Shown: positions 34,467-43,097 of the stretch, piece by piece
How positions within the stretch are numbered: position 1 is the stretch's first letter
Layout: each line of letters starts with the position of its first letter
Assembly (NCBI RefSeq): GCF_019236475.1
Contig: NZ_JAFAIX010000002.1
Coordinates: 124,001-188,000, forward strand
From: Chitinophaga sp.
Lineage (GTDB): Bacteria > Bacteroidota > Bacteroidia > Chitinophagales > Chitinophagaceae
Length of the DNA: 64,000 nucleotides
Reading direction: 5' to 3'
Program-made: the position numbers and the translations under genes
Notes under the pieces: model-generated
The model's database searches: none
The model's input: only the letters and a program-made list of their open reading frames with translations
What the model was told of the DNA's origin: nothing

Positions 34467-35546
34467 TTGCTGCATATAAAGAAAATATCGCTGGTTCAGT
34501 TCAAAAACTACTCGATGCGCGAGTTTCAGTTTGAGGAACGCATCGTCGGGATTACCGGCAGAAATGGCTCCGGGAAGACAAACCTCCTCGATGCCATCTA
34601 TTACCTCTGCTTCACCCGCAGCTATTTCACCTCTCTGGAAAGCCAAAATACCCAATACCAAACCAATGGCTTCCGGGTGGAAGGATTCCTAGAAAAAAAT
34701 GGCAACAACGAAAAAATCACCTGTACACTGAAGGAAGGAAAGAAGGAAATCTCCCTAAATGACGATAAGTACGAGAAATTCTCCCGTCACATTGGCCAGT
34801 TCCCCGCGGTGATGATCGCCCCAGACGACGCGGAAATAATCACCGGTGGCAGCGAAGAACGCCGCAAATGGATGGACACTCTCCTCTCCCAGTTGTACCC
34901 AGATTATCTCGAACATCTCATCATCTACCAAAAAATATTACTCCAACGCAATACCCTGCTAAAAAACATGGAAGCCGGCGGCAATCGTGCCGATCACCTG
35001 TTGGATGTTTTTGATATGCAACTGGTACAACACGGTACCCCTGTTTACAACGCCAGAAAGGAATTCCTACATACTTTTATTCCGAGGGTACAACGATTGT
35101 ACGATTACATCTCTGGTACCCATGAAGTGGTCAATATCCGCTACCAGTGCACCTTACAGGAGGAAGATTTTGCCAAACAACTCCATAATGCCCGATTCAA
35201 GGATATGCAGATTCAACGTACCAGCATGGGCATTCATCGGGACGACCTGGTATTCCTACTCAACGACTACCCCATGAAATCCAGCGCCTCCCAAGGCCAA
35301 CGCAAAAGTTTTTTATTTGCCCTCAAACTGGCACAGTTTGAAGTATTGAAAGCACATAAAAACTTTCCGCCATTGCTGTTACTAGATGATGTATTTGAAA
35401 AACTGGATCAAGAAAGGGTGATGCGATTGATTTCCCTCGTGGCAGGCGATAACTATGGCCAAGTTTTCATCACGGATACGCATGCAGAACGATTGATACA
35501 GGCTTTTGCGCCCACAGGTACAAGGATTCAACTGATTAACATTTAA
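34467..35546 (+). CDS. recF: DNA replication and repair protein RecF
   Basis: This 359-residue SMC-like ATPase loads RecA with RecO and RecR at gapped DNA. Walker A is GRNGSGKT (31-38), the signature is SASQGQRKSFLFALKLAQF and Walker B is LLLLDDVFEKLD, followed by ITDTHAER. The start is a TTG at 34467 giving MLHIKKISLVQFKNY, the standard RecF opening; no ATG or GTG lies between the promoter and the conserved core, so this rare start is well supported. The DUF721 gene follows 20 bases after the stop, a pairing seen across Bacteroidota. Confidence 0.96.
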   Translation: MLHIKKISLVQFKNYSMREFQFEERIVGITGRNGSGKTNLLDAIYYLCFTRSYFTSLESQNTQYQTNGFRVEGFLEKNGNNEKITCTLKEGKKEISLNDDKYEKFSRHIGQFPAVMIAPDDAEIITGGSEERRKWMDTLLSQLYPDYLEHLIIYQKILLQRNTLLKNMEAGGNRADHLLDVFDMQLVQHGTPVYNARKEFLHTFIPRVQRLYDYISGTHEVVNIRYQCTLQEEDFAKQLHNARFKDMQIQRTSMGIHRDDLVFLLNDYPMKSSASQGQRKSFLFALKLAQFEVLKAHKNFPPLLLLDDVFEKLDQERVMRLISLVAGDNYGQVFITDTHAERLIQAFAPTGTRIQLINI

Positions 35547-35553
35547 AATTTCA

Positions 35554-35561
35554 TACCTTCG
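35554..35561 (+). promoter_or_regulatory. Possible -7 box directly before the DUF721 gene
   Basis: TACCTTCG, a variant of TAnnTTTG, ends five bases before the DUF721 ATG. If used, the transcript would be leaderless or nearly so. Co-transcription with recF is the alternative. Confidence 0.3.
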
Positions 35562-35566
35562 CATTT

Positions 35567-35854
35567 ATGCGTCATGGAACCACTAGTATAGGAGATGCTC
35601 TCCGGGAATTTTTGAATAAGAGCCGTATGAAACCTAGGCTCACAGAAGTGCGTATCCAGGAAAACTGGGAAGAGATCATGGGGAAAACAATTGCGAGATA
35701 TACTTCGGGAATTAAGTTAATCGACGGTAAGCTCATTATAACTACCAGTGTGGCGCCACTTAAACAGGAGTTATCTTATTCTAAAGACAAAATTATAAAG
35801 CTGGTCAACGAAAAGCTGGGCGAAAATGTGGTGAAAGAAGTGATAATCAACTAA
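35567..35854 (+). CDS. DUF721 / DciA-like protein
   Basis: The 95-residue protein matches the DUF721 (DciA) domain: a basic N-terminal helix (GDALREFLNKSRMKP), the conserved core NWEEIMGKTIARYTSGIKL and the strand pair GKLIITTSVAPLKQELSY. In many bacteria DciA loads the replicative helicase DnaB; the Bacteroidota members are short single-domain versions and their role is less tested. Position right after recF fits a replication or repair function. Confidence 0.88.
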   Translation: MRHGTTSIGDALREFLNKSRMKPRLTEVRIQENWEEIMGKTIARYTSGIKLIDGKLIITTSVAPLKQELSYSKDKIIKLVNEKLGENVVKEVIIN

Positions 35855-35869
35855 CCCCAAAATGCTGTT

Positions 35870-36379
35870 TTACTTACTGGCAAACTGTTTCACCAGGTTA
35901 TTTACATCATCCATTTTAAGGGTGGTATGCAGACTGATGACTGTTATCTCCCGGTCCCCCTGTACCAACATCACTAAATCTCCCAGTTCATCGCTTTTAC
36001 CCCTGTTGAGGAGTTGAATCTGACTATTATTTTCACGCATTTCCATCAGCATATCAAATCTATCCTTATTCATCAATGTACGTTTCAGGGCAAACAGATC
36101 ATTCCGCTGTAAAGCAATACTGTCCAGGTTTTCATAATGATAGATCCTCAAATTCTTGACATGCTTCATGACCCTGGCAGTCATTTTCACATCTTCATCA
36201 TCTTTGTCGGCAAATTTCACCAATAGCTTGCCTAATTTCATCATCGCGGATCCTACATGTATGGAAGTTTCTTCTGCGCTTCCTTGGAAATTGTTGCAGA
36301 AATCGCGAATGCTTTTGTCTTGTGCAGACACCAGTCCGGTGGCCAACAACATACAACAACTCATGAATAATGTTTTCAT
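35870..36379 (-). CDS. DUF4252 secreted protein (second of a pair)
   Basis: The ATG at 36379 gives 169 residues with a signal peptide (MKTLFMSCCMLLATGLVSAQ). The mature domain is of DUF4252 type: a helix with KLGKLLVKFADKDDEDVK, then VKNLRIYHYENLDS, and a C-terminal strand-helix GDLVMLVQGDREITVISLH. It shows about the same layout as its upstream neighbour, from which it is separated by 19 bases, so they are tandem paralogues. DUF4252 proteins are of unknown function and in Bacteroidota often follow an ECF sigma and anti-sigma pair, as here. They are probably targets or modulators of that envelope stress circuit. Confidence 0.85.
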   Translation of the reverse strand: MKTLFMSCCMLLATGLVSAQDKSIRDFCNNFQGSAEETSIHVGSAMMKLGKLLVKFADKDDEDVKMTARVMKHVKNLRIYHYENLDSIALQRNDLFALKRTLMNKDRFDMLMEMRENNSQIQLLNRGKSDELGDLVMLVQGDREITVISLHTTLKMDDVNNLVKQFASK

Positions 36380-36398
36380 AAAGGCATTTTTAATGTGA

Positions 36399-36923
36399 CT
36401 ACTTTTTTCTAACATTTTTGAGATTGTCCATCCCCTGGATGTCAACGTTGGCGGCAATCCGGGAGATTTCATTCAGATCGATGTCGCCTACCAGACTTAA
36501 AGCCAAGAACTGCGAGGAGCCTCCTACCAGCATCACCAATTCATTGATGTTGCCTTTGGCGTTTTCTTTAACAAGGAATTTCAGGTCATTCCCCTTGTCG
36601 CGCACAGTCATGAGTTCTTCGAAATCGCTGCTCAGGTAGGCTGCAGCTTCGTGATACAAGCGTGGACCATCTTTGGTGGTTTCTTTACTAAGGATACGCA
36701 GGCCTTTCAGCTTTTGGACCACCCGCATAAATGTTTTGGCATCGGGATCGTTGGCATCAAATTTCCCAAACATGCTAAACATCTTGGGGGTAATAGTAAT
36801 TACCGTAAAGCTGCGATCATTCTCATATTTCTGAAAGAAGCGTTCGATAACACTGCTTCCCTGCTGCGCATAGAGCTGCATGCTCAGAAATATTGCGGTG
36901 AGTAATAATAGTGATCGTTTCAT
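36399..36923 (-). CDS. DUF4252 secreted protein (first of a pair)
   Basis: The 174-residue product has a signal peptide (MKRSLLLLTAIFLSMQLYAQ) and a DUF4252 domain: ENDRSFTVITITPKMFSMF, LKGLRILSKETTKDGPRLY and the final GNINELVMLVGGSSQFLALS. It has no lipobox. The aligned blocks with the downstream gene (LVMLVG-G versus LVMLVQGD, LKGLRI versus VKNLRI) show a duplication. It lies 28 bases after the anti-sigma candidate and is probably in one operon with it. Confidence 0.87.
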   Translation of the reverse strand: MKRSLLLLTAIFLSMQLYAQQGSSVIERFFQKYENDRSFTVITITPKMFSMFGKFDANDPDAKTFMRVVQKLKGLRILSKETTKDGPRLYHEAAAYLSSDFEELMTVRDKGNDLKFLVKENAKGNINELVMLVGGSSQFLALSLVGDIDLNEISRIAANVDIQGMDNLKNVRKK

Positions 36924-36951
36924 TTCTCTGATATTTAATTATAATGGCTGG

Positions 36952-37458
36952 TTAATCTTTTACTGATAATTTTTCGGTAGCCGTATTGAAGTACGACAGT
37001 TGCTGCATTTTATCGGTTCCTTTATTGAGATTCCGACTCAACAAGGCCAGTGCTCTTTTCGTTTCCATGTATGCCTTACGCGCTTCCTCTTCTTCTTTGA
37101 ATCGCTCCATGGCTACTTGGCGGTTCTCATGGTGCTGCTTCAATCCATATCCTACCCCGGCAGCCATTAGTATGATGGCGGCATATTTCATCCAATTCTT
37201 CACCAGATGCATTTTCACTACCGGCGCGGGTTTCTTTGGTGCTTCCTGTAGGAAAGACATATCCCATTCTGGTTCCGCCAGTACAGGGATATCCGATTCC
37301 GCATCCAGGTATTGAAACAAAGGAGCAGCTTCCAGTAAATCTTCCGGCATATCGGGATGCGACTCACTGAAGAAAGCCTTCAGGGCTGCTTCTTCGGCCA
37401 ATGTGCTCTCTCCTTCCCAATACTTTTCAAGCAAGGCGCTGATTGACTTATAATCCAT
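36952..37458 (-). CDS. Single-pass membrane protein, probable anti-sigma factor
   Basis: The 168-residue protein has a cytoplasmic N-terminal part with ALLEKYWEGESTLAEEAALK, a common opening in Bacteroidota anti-sigma proteins, one membrane helix at about 91-105 (YAAIILMAAGVGYGL) and a charged helical periplasmic end. It overlaps the sigma gene by 11 bases, so translation is coupled. It has no zinc-binding HxxxCxxC. The role is inferred from position and topology: holding the ECF sigma at the membrane until an envelope signal arrives. Confidence 0.72.
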   Translation of the reverse strand: MDYKSISALLEKYWEGESTLAEEAALKAFFSESHPDMPEDLLEAAPLFQYLDAESDIPVLAEPEWDMSFLQEAPKKPAPVVKMHLVKNWMKYAAIILMAAGVGYGLKQHHENRQVAMERFKEEEEARKAYMETKRALALLSRNLNKGTDKMQQLSYFNTATEKLSVKD

Positions 37459-37963
37459 ATACCTGTTGATTTTGTAGTTTCTCCCGAACCGCTTTACGAG
37501 CCCGGTGTAAATTCACTTTTACCTCATTCATATCAATGTCAAGGATATCTGCTATTTCCTGATAGGACAATCCATCCATATCTCTTAACTGCATCACCGT
37601 CCGATATTTATCTGGCAATGCATTGATGGCAGTATGTACCTTATTCATGACTTCATTCCTTTCTGTAGTGGCATGGGGATTTTTCTGATGCAGGGCTGGT
37701 AATTCACTAGCCTTGTCCAGCGTATCCGCGATCCGGTATTTCCTGGATTTGATTTTATCCAGGGCCAGGTTACGGGTAATGCGCATGCACCAGGCCTCCA
37801 GGTTCTGCAGTTCCGTCATTTTGCCCTGCATGGCCCATACTTTCATCAGTGCGTCTTGGGTGATATCCTTGGCGTCTTCCTCGTCGCCCAGCAGGCGATA
37901 AGCAAAGCGATAAAGCTTTGATCTGACTGGAACGACCTGGGATAGAAATAGTTCTAAAGACAT
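37448..37963 (-). CDS. ECF-type RNA polymerase sigma factor
   Basis: The ATG at 37963 (MSLELFLSQV) gives 171 residues; a start four codons earlier is possible. Region 2 has LYRFAYRLLGDEEDAKDITQDALMKVW (seen across residues 16-42) and region 4 has INALPDKYRTVMQLRDMDGL followed by SYQEIADILDIDMNEVKVNLHRARK. This is a normal ECF sigma that recruits RNA polymerase to a small regulon. It begins an operon with the anti-sigma candidate (11-base overlap) and two DUF4252 genes, and most likely controls its own operon. Confidence 0.92.
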   Translation of the reverse strand: MSLELFLSQVVPVRSKLYRFAYRLLGDEEDAKDITQDALMKVWAMQGKMTELQNLEAWCMRITRNLALDKIKSRKYRIADTLDKASELPALHQKNPHATTERNEVMNKVHTAINALPDKYRTVMQLRDMDGLSYQEIADILDIDMNEVKVNLHRARKAVREKLQNQQVYGL

Positions 37964-38043
37964 GTAGAATACCACTGTTTGATAAGAAGACGACTGGTAA
38001 ACCCCGATGTTACAAAAATTCAGATTTTTTTTTCAGAGAGATG

Positions 38044-39099
38044 TTATTCAAGGCGAATGCGTGGATCTATCGCGGCATAGAGCAGGTCTGCGAGGATATT
38101 AACCAGGACAAAAATCCCGGCTGTAAAGAGAATAGCCCCCATTACTACGGGGAAATCATATTTATCTAAGGCATCCACGGTAATTTTACCGATGCCTTTC
38201 CAGCCAAAAATATATTCAACAAAGAAAGCGCCTGCCAGCAGCTCTGCAAACCAACCTGTTATGGCGGTCATTACTGGGTTCAAGGCATTACGCAACGCAT
38301 GACGGCGCAATACAGCGCCAGTTCCCAGCCCTTTTGCATAAGCTGTGCGGATATAGTCCTGGTGCAGTACGTCCAGCATCGCACTGCGGGTGAGCTGCAC
38401 AATGATGGCCAATGGCCTGATACCCAAGGTCAAGGCAGGCAGAATAAGATTACGGAGATTCAATACCCTCCCGCGGAAAGGGTCCACATCGTACAGACTT
38501 CCAGTCATATGTAATCCGGTCACATTACTAAGCAGGAAACCAAAAATATACGCCAGCACAATACCAGCGAAGAAAGAGGGTACAGAAATGCCCAGTACAC
38601 TGGAAAATACGGCATTGGTATCCATCCAGGTATTTTGTTTCACAGCGGATAACATACCCAACGCAATACCCACTATAGTAGCAAATAGCATCGCTGCCGC
38701 CGCTAGTAATAAGGTGCCGGGCAATGCTTCCATCAACATGTCCCATACGGGCTTTTTCCCCTGGTACGACCTACGGAGATACGGTGCCTTGAGTATCAAG
38801 GATTTCTTCGAAGAAACGTGTACAAGGGTGCAATACTTGAAATTTTTACTGGCCTCCTCCGGATCATGGAGGGACACAGGAGATAGATCATTTAGGTATA
38901 GTAAGAACTGCATCCCGACCGGTTGGTCTAGATGCAGTTCTTTGCGTACATTTTCCAGTGATGATACATCCGCTCTCTGGCCAAGGGTAAGTCGGGCGGG
39001 ATCGCCGGGCAACACATTAAATAAGAAGAATACCAGCGTTACCACCCCAAGCAGTACCAGTATGCCATAACCGGTTTTTCGCAATACAAATCGCAGCAT
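38044..39099 (-). CDS. DppB/OppB-type ABC transporter permease, orphan
   Basis: The 351-residue inner-membrane permease has six helices, starting with the family hallmark GILVLLGVVTLVFFLFNVLPGDPAR at the N-terminus (first part of it at about 14-30). The coupling loop is YIRTAYAKGLGTGAVLRRHALRNAL. Between helices 1 and 2 there is an extra-cytoplasmic insertion of about 55 residues (about 68-120), longer than in DppB. The partner permease, ATPases and binding protein are absent; it follows the BT_3928-like gene by 18 bases. Peptide or nickel transport is the family default; the real substrate is unknown. Confidence 0.87.
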   Translation of the reverse strand: MLRFVLRKTGYGILVLLGVVTLVFFLFNVLPGDPARLTLGQRADVSSLENVRKELHLDQPVGMQFLLYLNDLSPVSLHDPEEASKNFKYCTLVHVSSKKSLILKAPYLRRSYQGKKPVWDMLMEALPGTLLLAAAAMLFATIVGIALGMLSAVKQNTWMDTNAVFSSVLGISVPSFFAGIVLAYIFGFLLSNVTGLHMTGSLYDVDPFRGRVLNLRNLILPALTLGIRPLAIIVQLTRSAMLDVLHQDYIRTAYAKGLGTGAVLRRHALRNALNPVMTAITGWFAELLAGAFFVEYIFGWKGIGKITVDALDKYDFPVVMGAILFTAGIFVLVNILADLLYAAIDPRIRLE

Positions 39100-39117
39100 A
39101 TCAACTGTTATAAGTTA

Positions 39118-40200
39118 TCAGGGAATATCGCGGTAAGCCCATTTACCCTTAATGGTACCTTTATCCAACTGCATCAGGCAAGGATTGCTTCTGCCAGCAG
39201 TCTTAATAGCTACGCCATCCATCTGGAGGAACTGGAAGTTTAAGCCATGTGCTTTTTTGAAAGCCTCAATTTCATCTTTCGTAGAAGCAGTTACCCCGAA
39301 TATTTCGATTTCACCTTTCTGTTGACGTTCCTGCAAAGCTTTCATTTTTGCATCCCAGCCCTCTCCTGCTTTGGTAGTATTCAATACTAGGAAGAGATAT
39401 ACTGGCTTAGGTTCTTCCAGGATACCTTTTGTTTGGTTACCACCATCCAGGTCCATGAGAATAAAATCCTTGATAGCAGGTTCGGCATTCCCTTTCTGTA
39501 CCAGTTTGTCTTTACGTTCTACAAATTTCCAGGTAGAATCAGACCAAGGGTAGTTTTCTTCTGTAAACTCTTTCTTCACACCATCCTTTTCGTAGATGAA
39601 AGACATTTTATACACGTCAGGAGTAGCGCCTGGCGGGAGTTTCATCTTTTCAGGAATATTGTTGCCTACTTTGTAAGGGAGACAATCAAACAGCGGCAGA
39701 TGACGCAAGGTATACCATTGCACCCCAAAGGAGAAAATGGTAGCGATCAACATCACCACACCAGCACCTTTGAAGAGGGGTTTAATATCTTTACGTTTTG
39801 CGAAGATCAGCAGGATCATTACAAAAAGGATGACATCTTTCCAGAAAGTTTCTGTAGCGGTCAGTTTAATACAATCCCCAAAGCAGCCGCATTCGCGGAT
39901 GGTACCGCTAAACAGCGCATAACCAGTGAGGAAAGTAAAGAAGGCAATCAACAGCAGCAGCAATACGGAGAAGATACGCATACGGTATCCTACCAATACA
40001 GCTACGCCGGCAATGATCTCGAAGGCATTCATACCAATGGAGAATGCCAAGGAGTATGGGGAGAGAAAAGTTAGATGAAGTACTTCAAAGAATTCATCCA
40101 TTTTATAACTCAGTCCCAATGGATCATTTGCCTTGATGAGGCCCGAAAAAATGAATAGCACCCCAACGAGGATGCGAAACAGGTTTAGGATAATTTTCAT
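39118..40200 (-). CDS. BT_3928-type DoxX / MauE membrane protein with thioredoxin-like end
   Basis: The 360-residue protein starts with a four-helix DoxX/MauE region (LFRILVGVLFIFSGLIKAND, then helices to about 165). It contains CGCFGDC, a cysteine cluster typical of MauE-type partners in electron transfer or thiol chemistry. After about residue 180 comes a periplasmic domain whose later part (LFLVLNTTKAGEGWDAKM through ITASTKDE-like segments) resembles a thioredoxin fold without a clear CxxC. This combination is known in Bacteroidota as the BT_3928 family. Its function is not established; redox support in the envelope is a guess. It starts 21 bases after the DUF1599 gene. Confidence 0.83.
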   Translation of the reverse strand: MKIILNLFRILVGVLFIFSGLIKANDPLGLSYKMDEFFEVLHLTFLSPYSLAFSIGMNAFEIIAGVAVLVGYRMRIFSVLLLLLIAFFTFLTGYALFSGTIRECGCFGDCIKLTATETFWKDVILFVMILLIFAKRKDIKPLFKGAGVVMLIATIFSFGVQWYTLRHLPLFDCLPYKVGNNIPEKMKLPPGATPDVYKMSFIYEKDGVKKEFTEENYPWSDSTWKFVERKDKLVQKGNAEPAIKDFILMDLDGGNQTKGILEEPKPVYLFLVLNTTKAGEGWDAKMKALQERQQKGEIEIFGVTASTKDEIEAFKKAHGLNFQFLQMDGVAIKTAGRSNPCLMQLDKGTIKGKWAYRDIP

Positions 40201-40221
40201 AAGTAGATTTAATGGTTTAGT

Positions 40222-40767
40222 TTAGGATTCGTGGGCTTCGCTCATCTTAATCAGCGCAAACAAAGCATAATTGACGATATCTGTATAGTTGGCATCAATG
40301 CCTTCTGAGATAAGGGTTTTACCTTCATTACGCAGAATCTGTTTGATGCGAAGCAGTTTTGTAAGGATAAGATCTACGAAAGACTCTTGGCTCATATCTC
40401 TCCATGCTTCGCCATAGTCGTGGTTCTTGGCAAGCATAACATCTTCCACTTCCTTCGCGTACTTATTATAAAGGGCTTCAACTTCCACCACAGGAAGGTC
40501 CGTATAGGGGTTCCCGTGTTGTTGGAGTTGAATCATCCCGATGATACCATAATTAACAATCGCCTTGAATTCCCCTTCAATGTTGTCTGCCACTTTCTGT
40601 ACGCCTATTTCCTGGATGGTACGGATACGCTGTGCTTTGATGAACAACTGATCCACCACGGAGATAGGTCTTAATACTCTCCAGGAAGTACCGTAATCTT
40701 TCGTTTTCTTGATAAAAATATCCTTGCAACCATCAAACGCAGCATGGTATTGTGCTAAAGTATCCAT
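40222..40767 (-). CDS. DUF1599 protein with internal duplication
   Basis: The 181-residue protein consists of two copies of the DUF1599 motif. Copy 1 has KKTKDYGTSWRVLRPISVVDQ and the end AIVNYGIIGMIQL; copy 2 has AKNHDYGEAWRDMSQESFVD and DIVNYALFALIKM. DUF1599 is grouped with nucleotide-modification-associated domains, and the conserved Glu, Asp and Lys in all-alpha helices suggest a nucleotide-binding or hydrolysing fold, but no activity is proven here. It heads a minus-strand operon with the BT_3928-like protein and permease, divergent from folP. Confidence 0.85.
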   Translation of the reverse strand: MDTLAQYHAAFDGCKDIFIKKTKDYGTSWRVLRPISVVDQLFIKAQRIRTIQEIGVQKVADNIEGEFKAIVNYGIIGMIQLQQHGNPYTDLPVVEVEALYNKYAKEVEDVMLAKNHDYGEAWRDMSQESFVDLILTKLLRIKQILRNEGKTLISEGIDANYTDIVNYALFALIKMSEAHES

Positions 40768-40891
40768 AATTCAGAGGCTAAAATCATAAATTGCATGCAG
40801 GGAACGGATATAAATCCTGTTCACCTTGCTTACATTACGTAAATTGCAGGGCAAAATAAAGAATTTCAGCTAAACAGGCGGAACTATTACG

Positions 40892-41752
40892 ATGAAAACT
40901 AACCATATCAACACATCTCATCCACTTTCCATCAACTGCAGGGGCAGGTTACTATCGCTTGCAGCGCCGGTGGTCATGGGGATTATCAATGTGACCAACG
41001 ATTCATTTTACGAGGGGAACCGCATGCGGGAACTCCACCATGTAGTAGAAAAAGCTGGCAAGCATTTGTCAGAGGGCGCTACTATTCTTGACTTGGGGGC
41101 ACAAAGCTCTAGGCCAGGAGCCACAGTTGTAGGTCCAGAAGAAGAATTGACCCGTTTGCTGCCTGCTATTCATGCTATTTTGCATCAATATCCGGAAGCG
41201 ATTATTTCTGTTGATACCTGGTATGCCCAGGTCGCAGAAAAGACCGTACATGCGGGAGCCGCCATTATCAATGACATCAGCGCCGGCGATCTGGATGCAG
41301 ATATGATTCCGGTAGTTGGTAAACTACAGGTACCCTATATTGCCATGCATATGCAGGGCAAGCCTGCTACGATGCAGCAAAATCCAAATTATGAGAACGT
41401 AGTGCGGGAAGTATTAGATTACTTGATACAGAAGCTTGCGGTTTGCCGGGCTGCTGGTATCAAGGATTTTATTGCAGATCCAGGTTTCGGTTTTGGCAAA
41501 ACATTGGCGCATAATTATGCATTAATGCAACACCTGCATGTGTTTACCACCGTGCTGCAAACCCCAGTGTTGACGGGTATTTCTCGTAAATCGATGATTT
41601 ACCGCTTGTTGGAGACGACTCCCGAAGCTGCCTTGAACGGCACTACCGTGTTGAATACAATAGCCTTGCAGCAGGGCACCCATATATTACGCGTACATGA
41701 TGTAAAGGAGGCCGTAGAAGCGGTCAGGATAACAGCACAATTGAAGAGCTAA
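40892..41752 (+). CDS. folP: Dihydropteroate synthase
   Basis: The 286-residue enzyme joins 6-hydroxymethyl-dihydropterin diphosphate to p-aminobenzoate in folate synthesis and is the sulfonamide target. The signature blocks are present: MGIINVTNDSFYEG (in place of the usual DSFSDGG), DLGAQSSRPGA, SVDTWYAQV, NDIS, IAMHMQGKP, DPGFGFGKTLAHN and the final RVHDV. The next gene, cdaA, starts 21 bases after its stop; the folP-cdaA pair is common in Bacteroidota and implies co-transcription. Confidence 0.95.
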   Translation: MKTNHINTSHPLSINCRGRLLSLAAPVVMGIINVTNDSFYEGNRMRELHHVVEKAGKHLSEGATILDLGAQSSRPGATVVGPEEELTRLLPAIHAILHQYPEAIISVDTWYAQVAEKTVHAGAAIINDISAGDLDADMIPVVGKLQVPYIAMHMQGKPATMQQNPNYENVVREVLDYLIQKLAVCRAAGIKDFIADPGFGFGKTLAHNYALMQHLHVFTTVLQTPVLTGISRKSMIYRLLETTPEAALNGTTVLNTIALQQGTHILRVHDVKEAVEAVRITAQLKS

Positions 41753-41773
41753 AAGCATAACCATTTTAATCTT

Positions 41774-42586
41774 ATGAAGGAAGTAATACAATTTTACGGA
41801 TATGAGTTTCGCTGGCTGGAGTTATTGGACCTGGTTATCGTTATTTTTCTAATTATACAGTTATACAGACTGCTGAAAGGGAGTCTGGCATTTAATATTT
41901 TCGTCGGACTACTCATGATTTATGCCGCCTTTTTCCTCGTGAGGGCGCTGCGCATGCCGATTCTGACAAATATTCTGCAAAACTTTATCAATGTAGGCTT
42001 GATTGCCATCATTATTATCTTCCAGCCGGAAATCAGGAAATTCTTGTTGGTGCTGGGAAAGAAAACACCATTGTCGAAAGACAGTTTTCTCACCAAATTA
42101 TTCCTACCTGATAAATTCAAGAGCTACAAAGACGAAGAAAATATCATCAATGAAATCATTATTGCCGTTAGTAGGATGATGAGCACACATACCGGTGCAT
42201 TGATAGTGGTGGCTACTACTTATCGTCTGAAATTCGACACGGCATCTAGTATTCCTATTGATGCCAATGTTAGTTCCAAGCTGATCGAAAGTATATTTAA
42301 CAAGCACTCCCCTTTACATGATGGGGCCTTGATAATTGTAGGCAACAAAATGTTGGCAGCAAAGGTGATACTACCTGTATCTGAAAACCCGGATCTCCCG
42401 ACCCGCGTGGGCTTAAGACATAGGTCGGCAGTAGGTATCACCGAACATAGTGATAATCTGGCTATTATCGTTTCAGAAGAAAGAGGTACTGTATCCTATG
42501 CACAGGATGGAAATCTGACACAGGATGTATCTTTAGAAGACCTGAAAGTAAAATTATATGAAGTACTGATAGACGGCTATGCCTGA
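41774..42586 (+). CDS. cdaA: Diadenylate cyclase (CdaA/DacA type)
   Basis: The 270-residue membrane enzyme makes cyclic di-AMP from two ATP. Three helices fill about residues 14-85, followed by the DAC domain with the catalytic DGA at 183-185 (LHDGALIIVG) and RHR at 215-217 (LRHRSAVGITE). No CdaR or GlmM gene adjoins it, unlike in Firmicutes; the gene sits in the Bacteroidota folP context. A DHH-family phosphoesterase that could break down c-di-AMP or its product pApA lies 1.4 kb away on the other strand. Confidence 0.94.
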   Translation: MKEVIQFYGYEFRWLELLDLVIVIFLIIQLYRLLKGSLAFNIFVGLLMIYAAFFLVRALRMPILTNILQNFINVGLIAIIIIFQPEIRKFLLVLGKKTPLSKDSFLTKLFLPDKFKSYKDEENIINEIIIAVSRMMSTHTGALIVVATTYRLKFDTASSIPIDANVSSKLIESIFNKHSPLHDGALIIVGNKMLAAKVILPVSENPDLPTRVGLRHRSAVGITEHSDNLAIIVSEERGTVSYAQDGNLTQDVSLEDLKVKLYEVLIDGYA

Positions 42587-42622
42587 GATGATGTAACTTT
42601 ATAGCAGAACAGATAAAAGAAG

Positions 42623-43024
42623 ATGAAGGATAACGGGATCATATTATTTGACGGCGTCTGCAACTTTTGTAATGCGTCTGTGAATTTTGTGATACGGCAC
42701 GACCGGCAGGGGTATTTCCGCTTTGCACCGTTGCAATCAGCTATAGCAGCGGATCTATCCCAGCAGTATGGATTTGATACCAGTGCCCAATCTTCTTTTA
42801 TTTTAGTAGAGAACGGGAAAGTCTATACGAAAAGTACGGCTGCTTTGAGAGTAGCAAAGAAATTGAATTTTCCGGTGAGACTCTTGTACATTTTTATGAT
42901 AGTGCCTGCATTTATACGGAATGGGGTGTATAGTTGGATAGCGCGGAACCGGTACCGTTGGTTTGGGAAGAAGGATGCCTGTATGGTACCGACACCTGAC
43001 ATACGTAGCAGGTTTATGATATAA
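42623..43024 (+). CDS. DCC-family thiol-disulfide oxidoreductase-like protein (DUF393)
   Basis: The 133-residue protein begins with ILFDGVCNFCNASVNFVIRHD, whose C13-x-x-C16 is the redox pair of the DCC family (block at residues 7-27). YFRFAPLQS and FILVENGKVYTKSTAAL follow, with a hydrophobic stretch in the C-terminal half (LLYIFMIVPAFIRNGVYSWI). The fold is thioredoxin-like and the physiological substrate is unknown. It lies 36 bases after cdaA and ends at the terminator at 43046, so it probably closes the folP-cdaA operon. Confidence 0.88.
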   Translation: MKDNGIILFDGVCNFCNASVNFVIRHDRQGYFRFAPLQSAIAADLSQQYGFDTSAQSSFILVENGKVYTKSTAALRVAKKLNFPVRLLYIFMIVPAFIRNGVYSWIARNRYRWFGKKDACMVPTPDIRSRFMI

Positions 43025-43045
43025 GGACTGTATTAGATTAAATAA

Positions 43046-43078
43046 AACGCCCTCCTTTGCAATTGCAGGGAGGGCGTT
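43046..43078. terminator. Bidirectional terminator between the DCC gene and FKBP gene
   Basis: AACGCCCTCC pairs with GGAGGGCGTT around a 13-base spacer. The minus strand continues with TTATTTA, the plus strand with CTCTTT. Confidence 0.75.
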
Positions 43079-43097
43079 CTCTTTATGGTAAGAAAGA

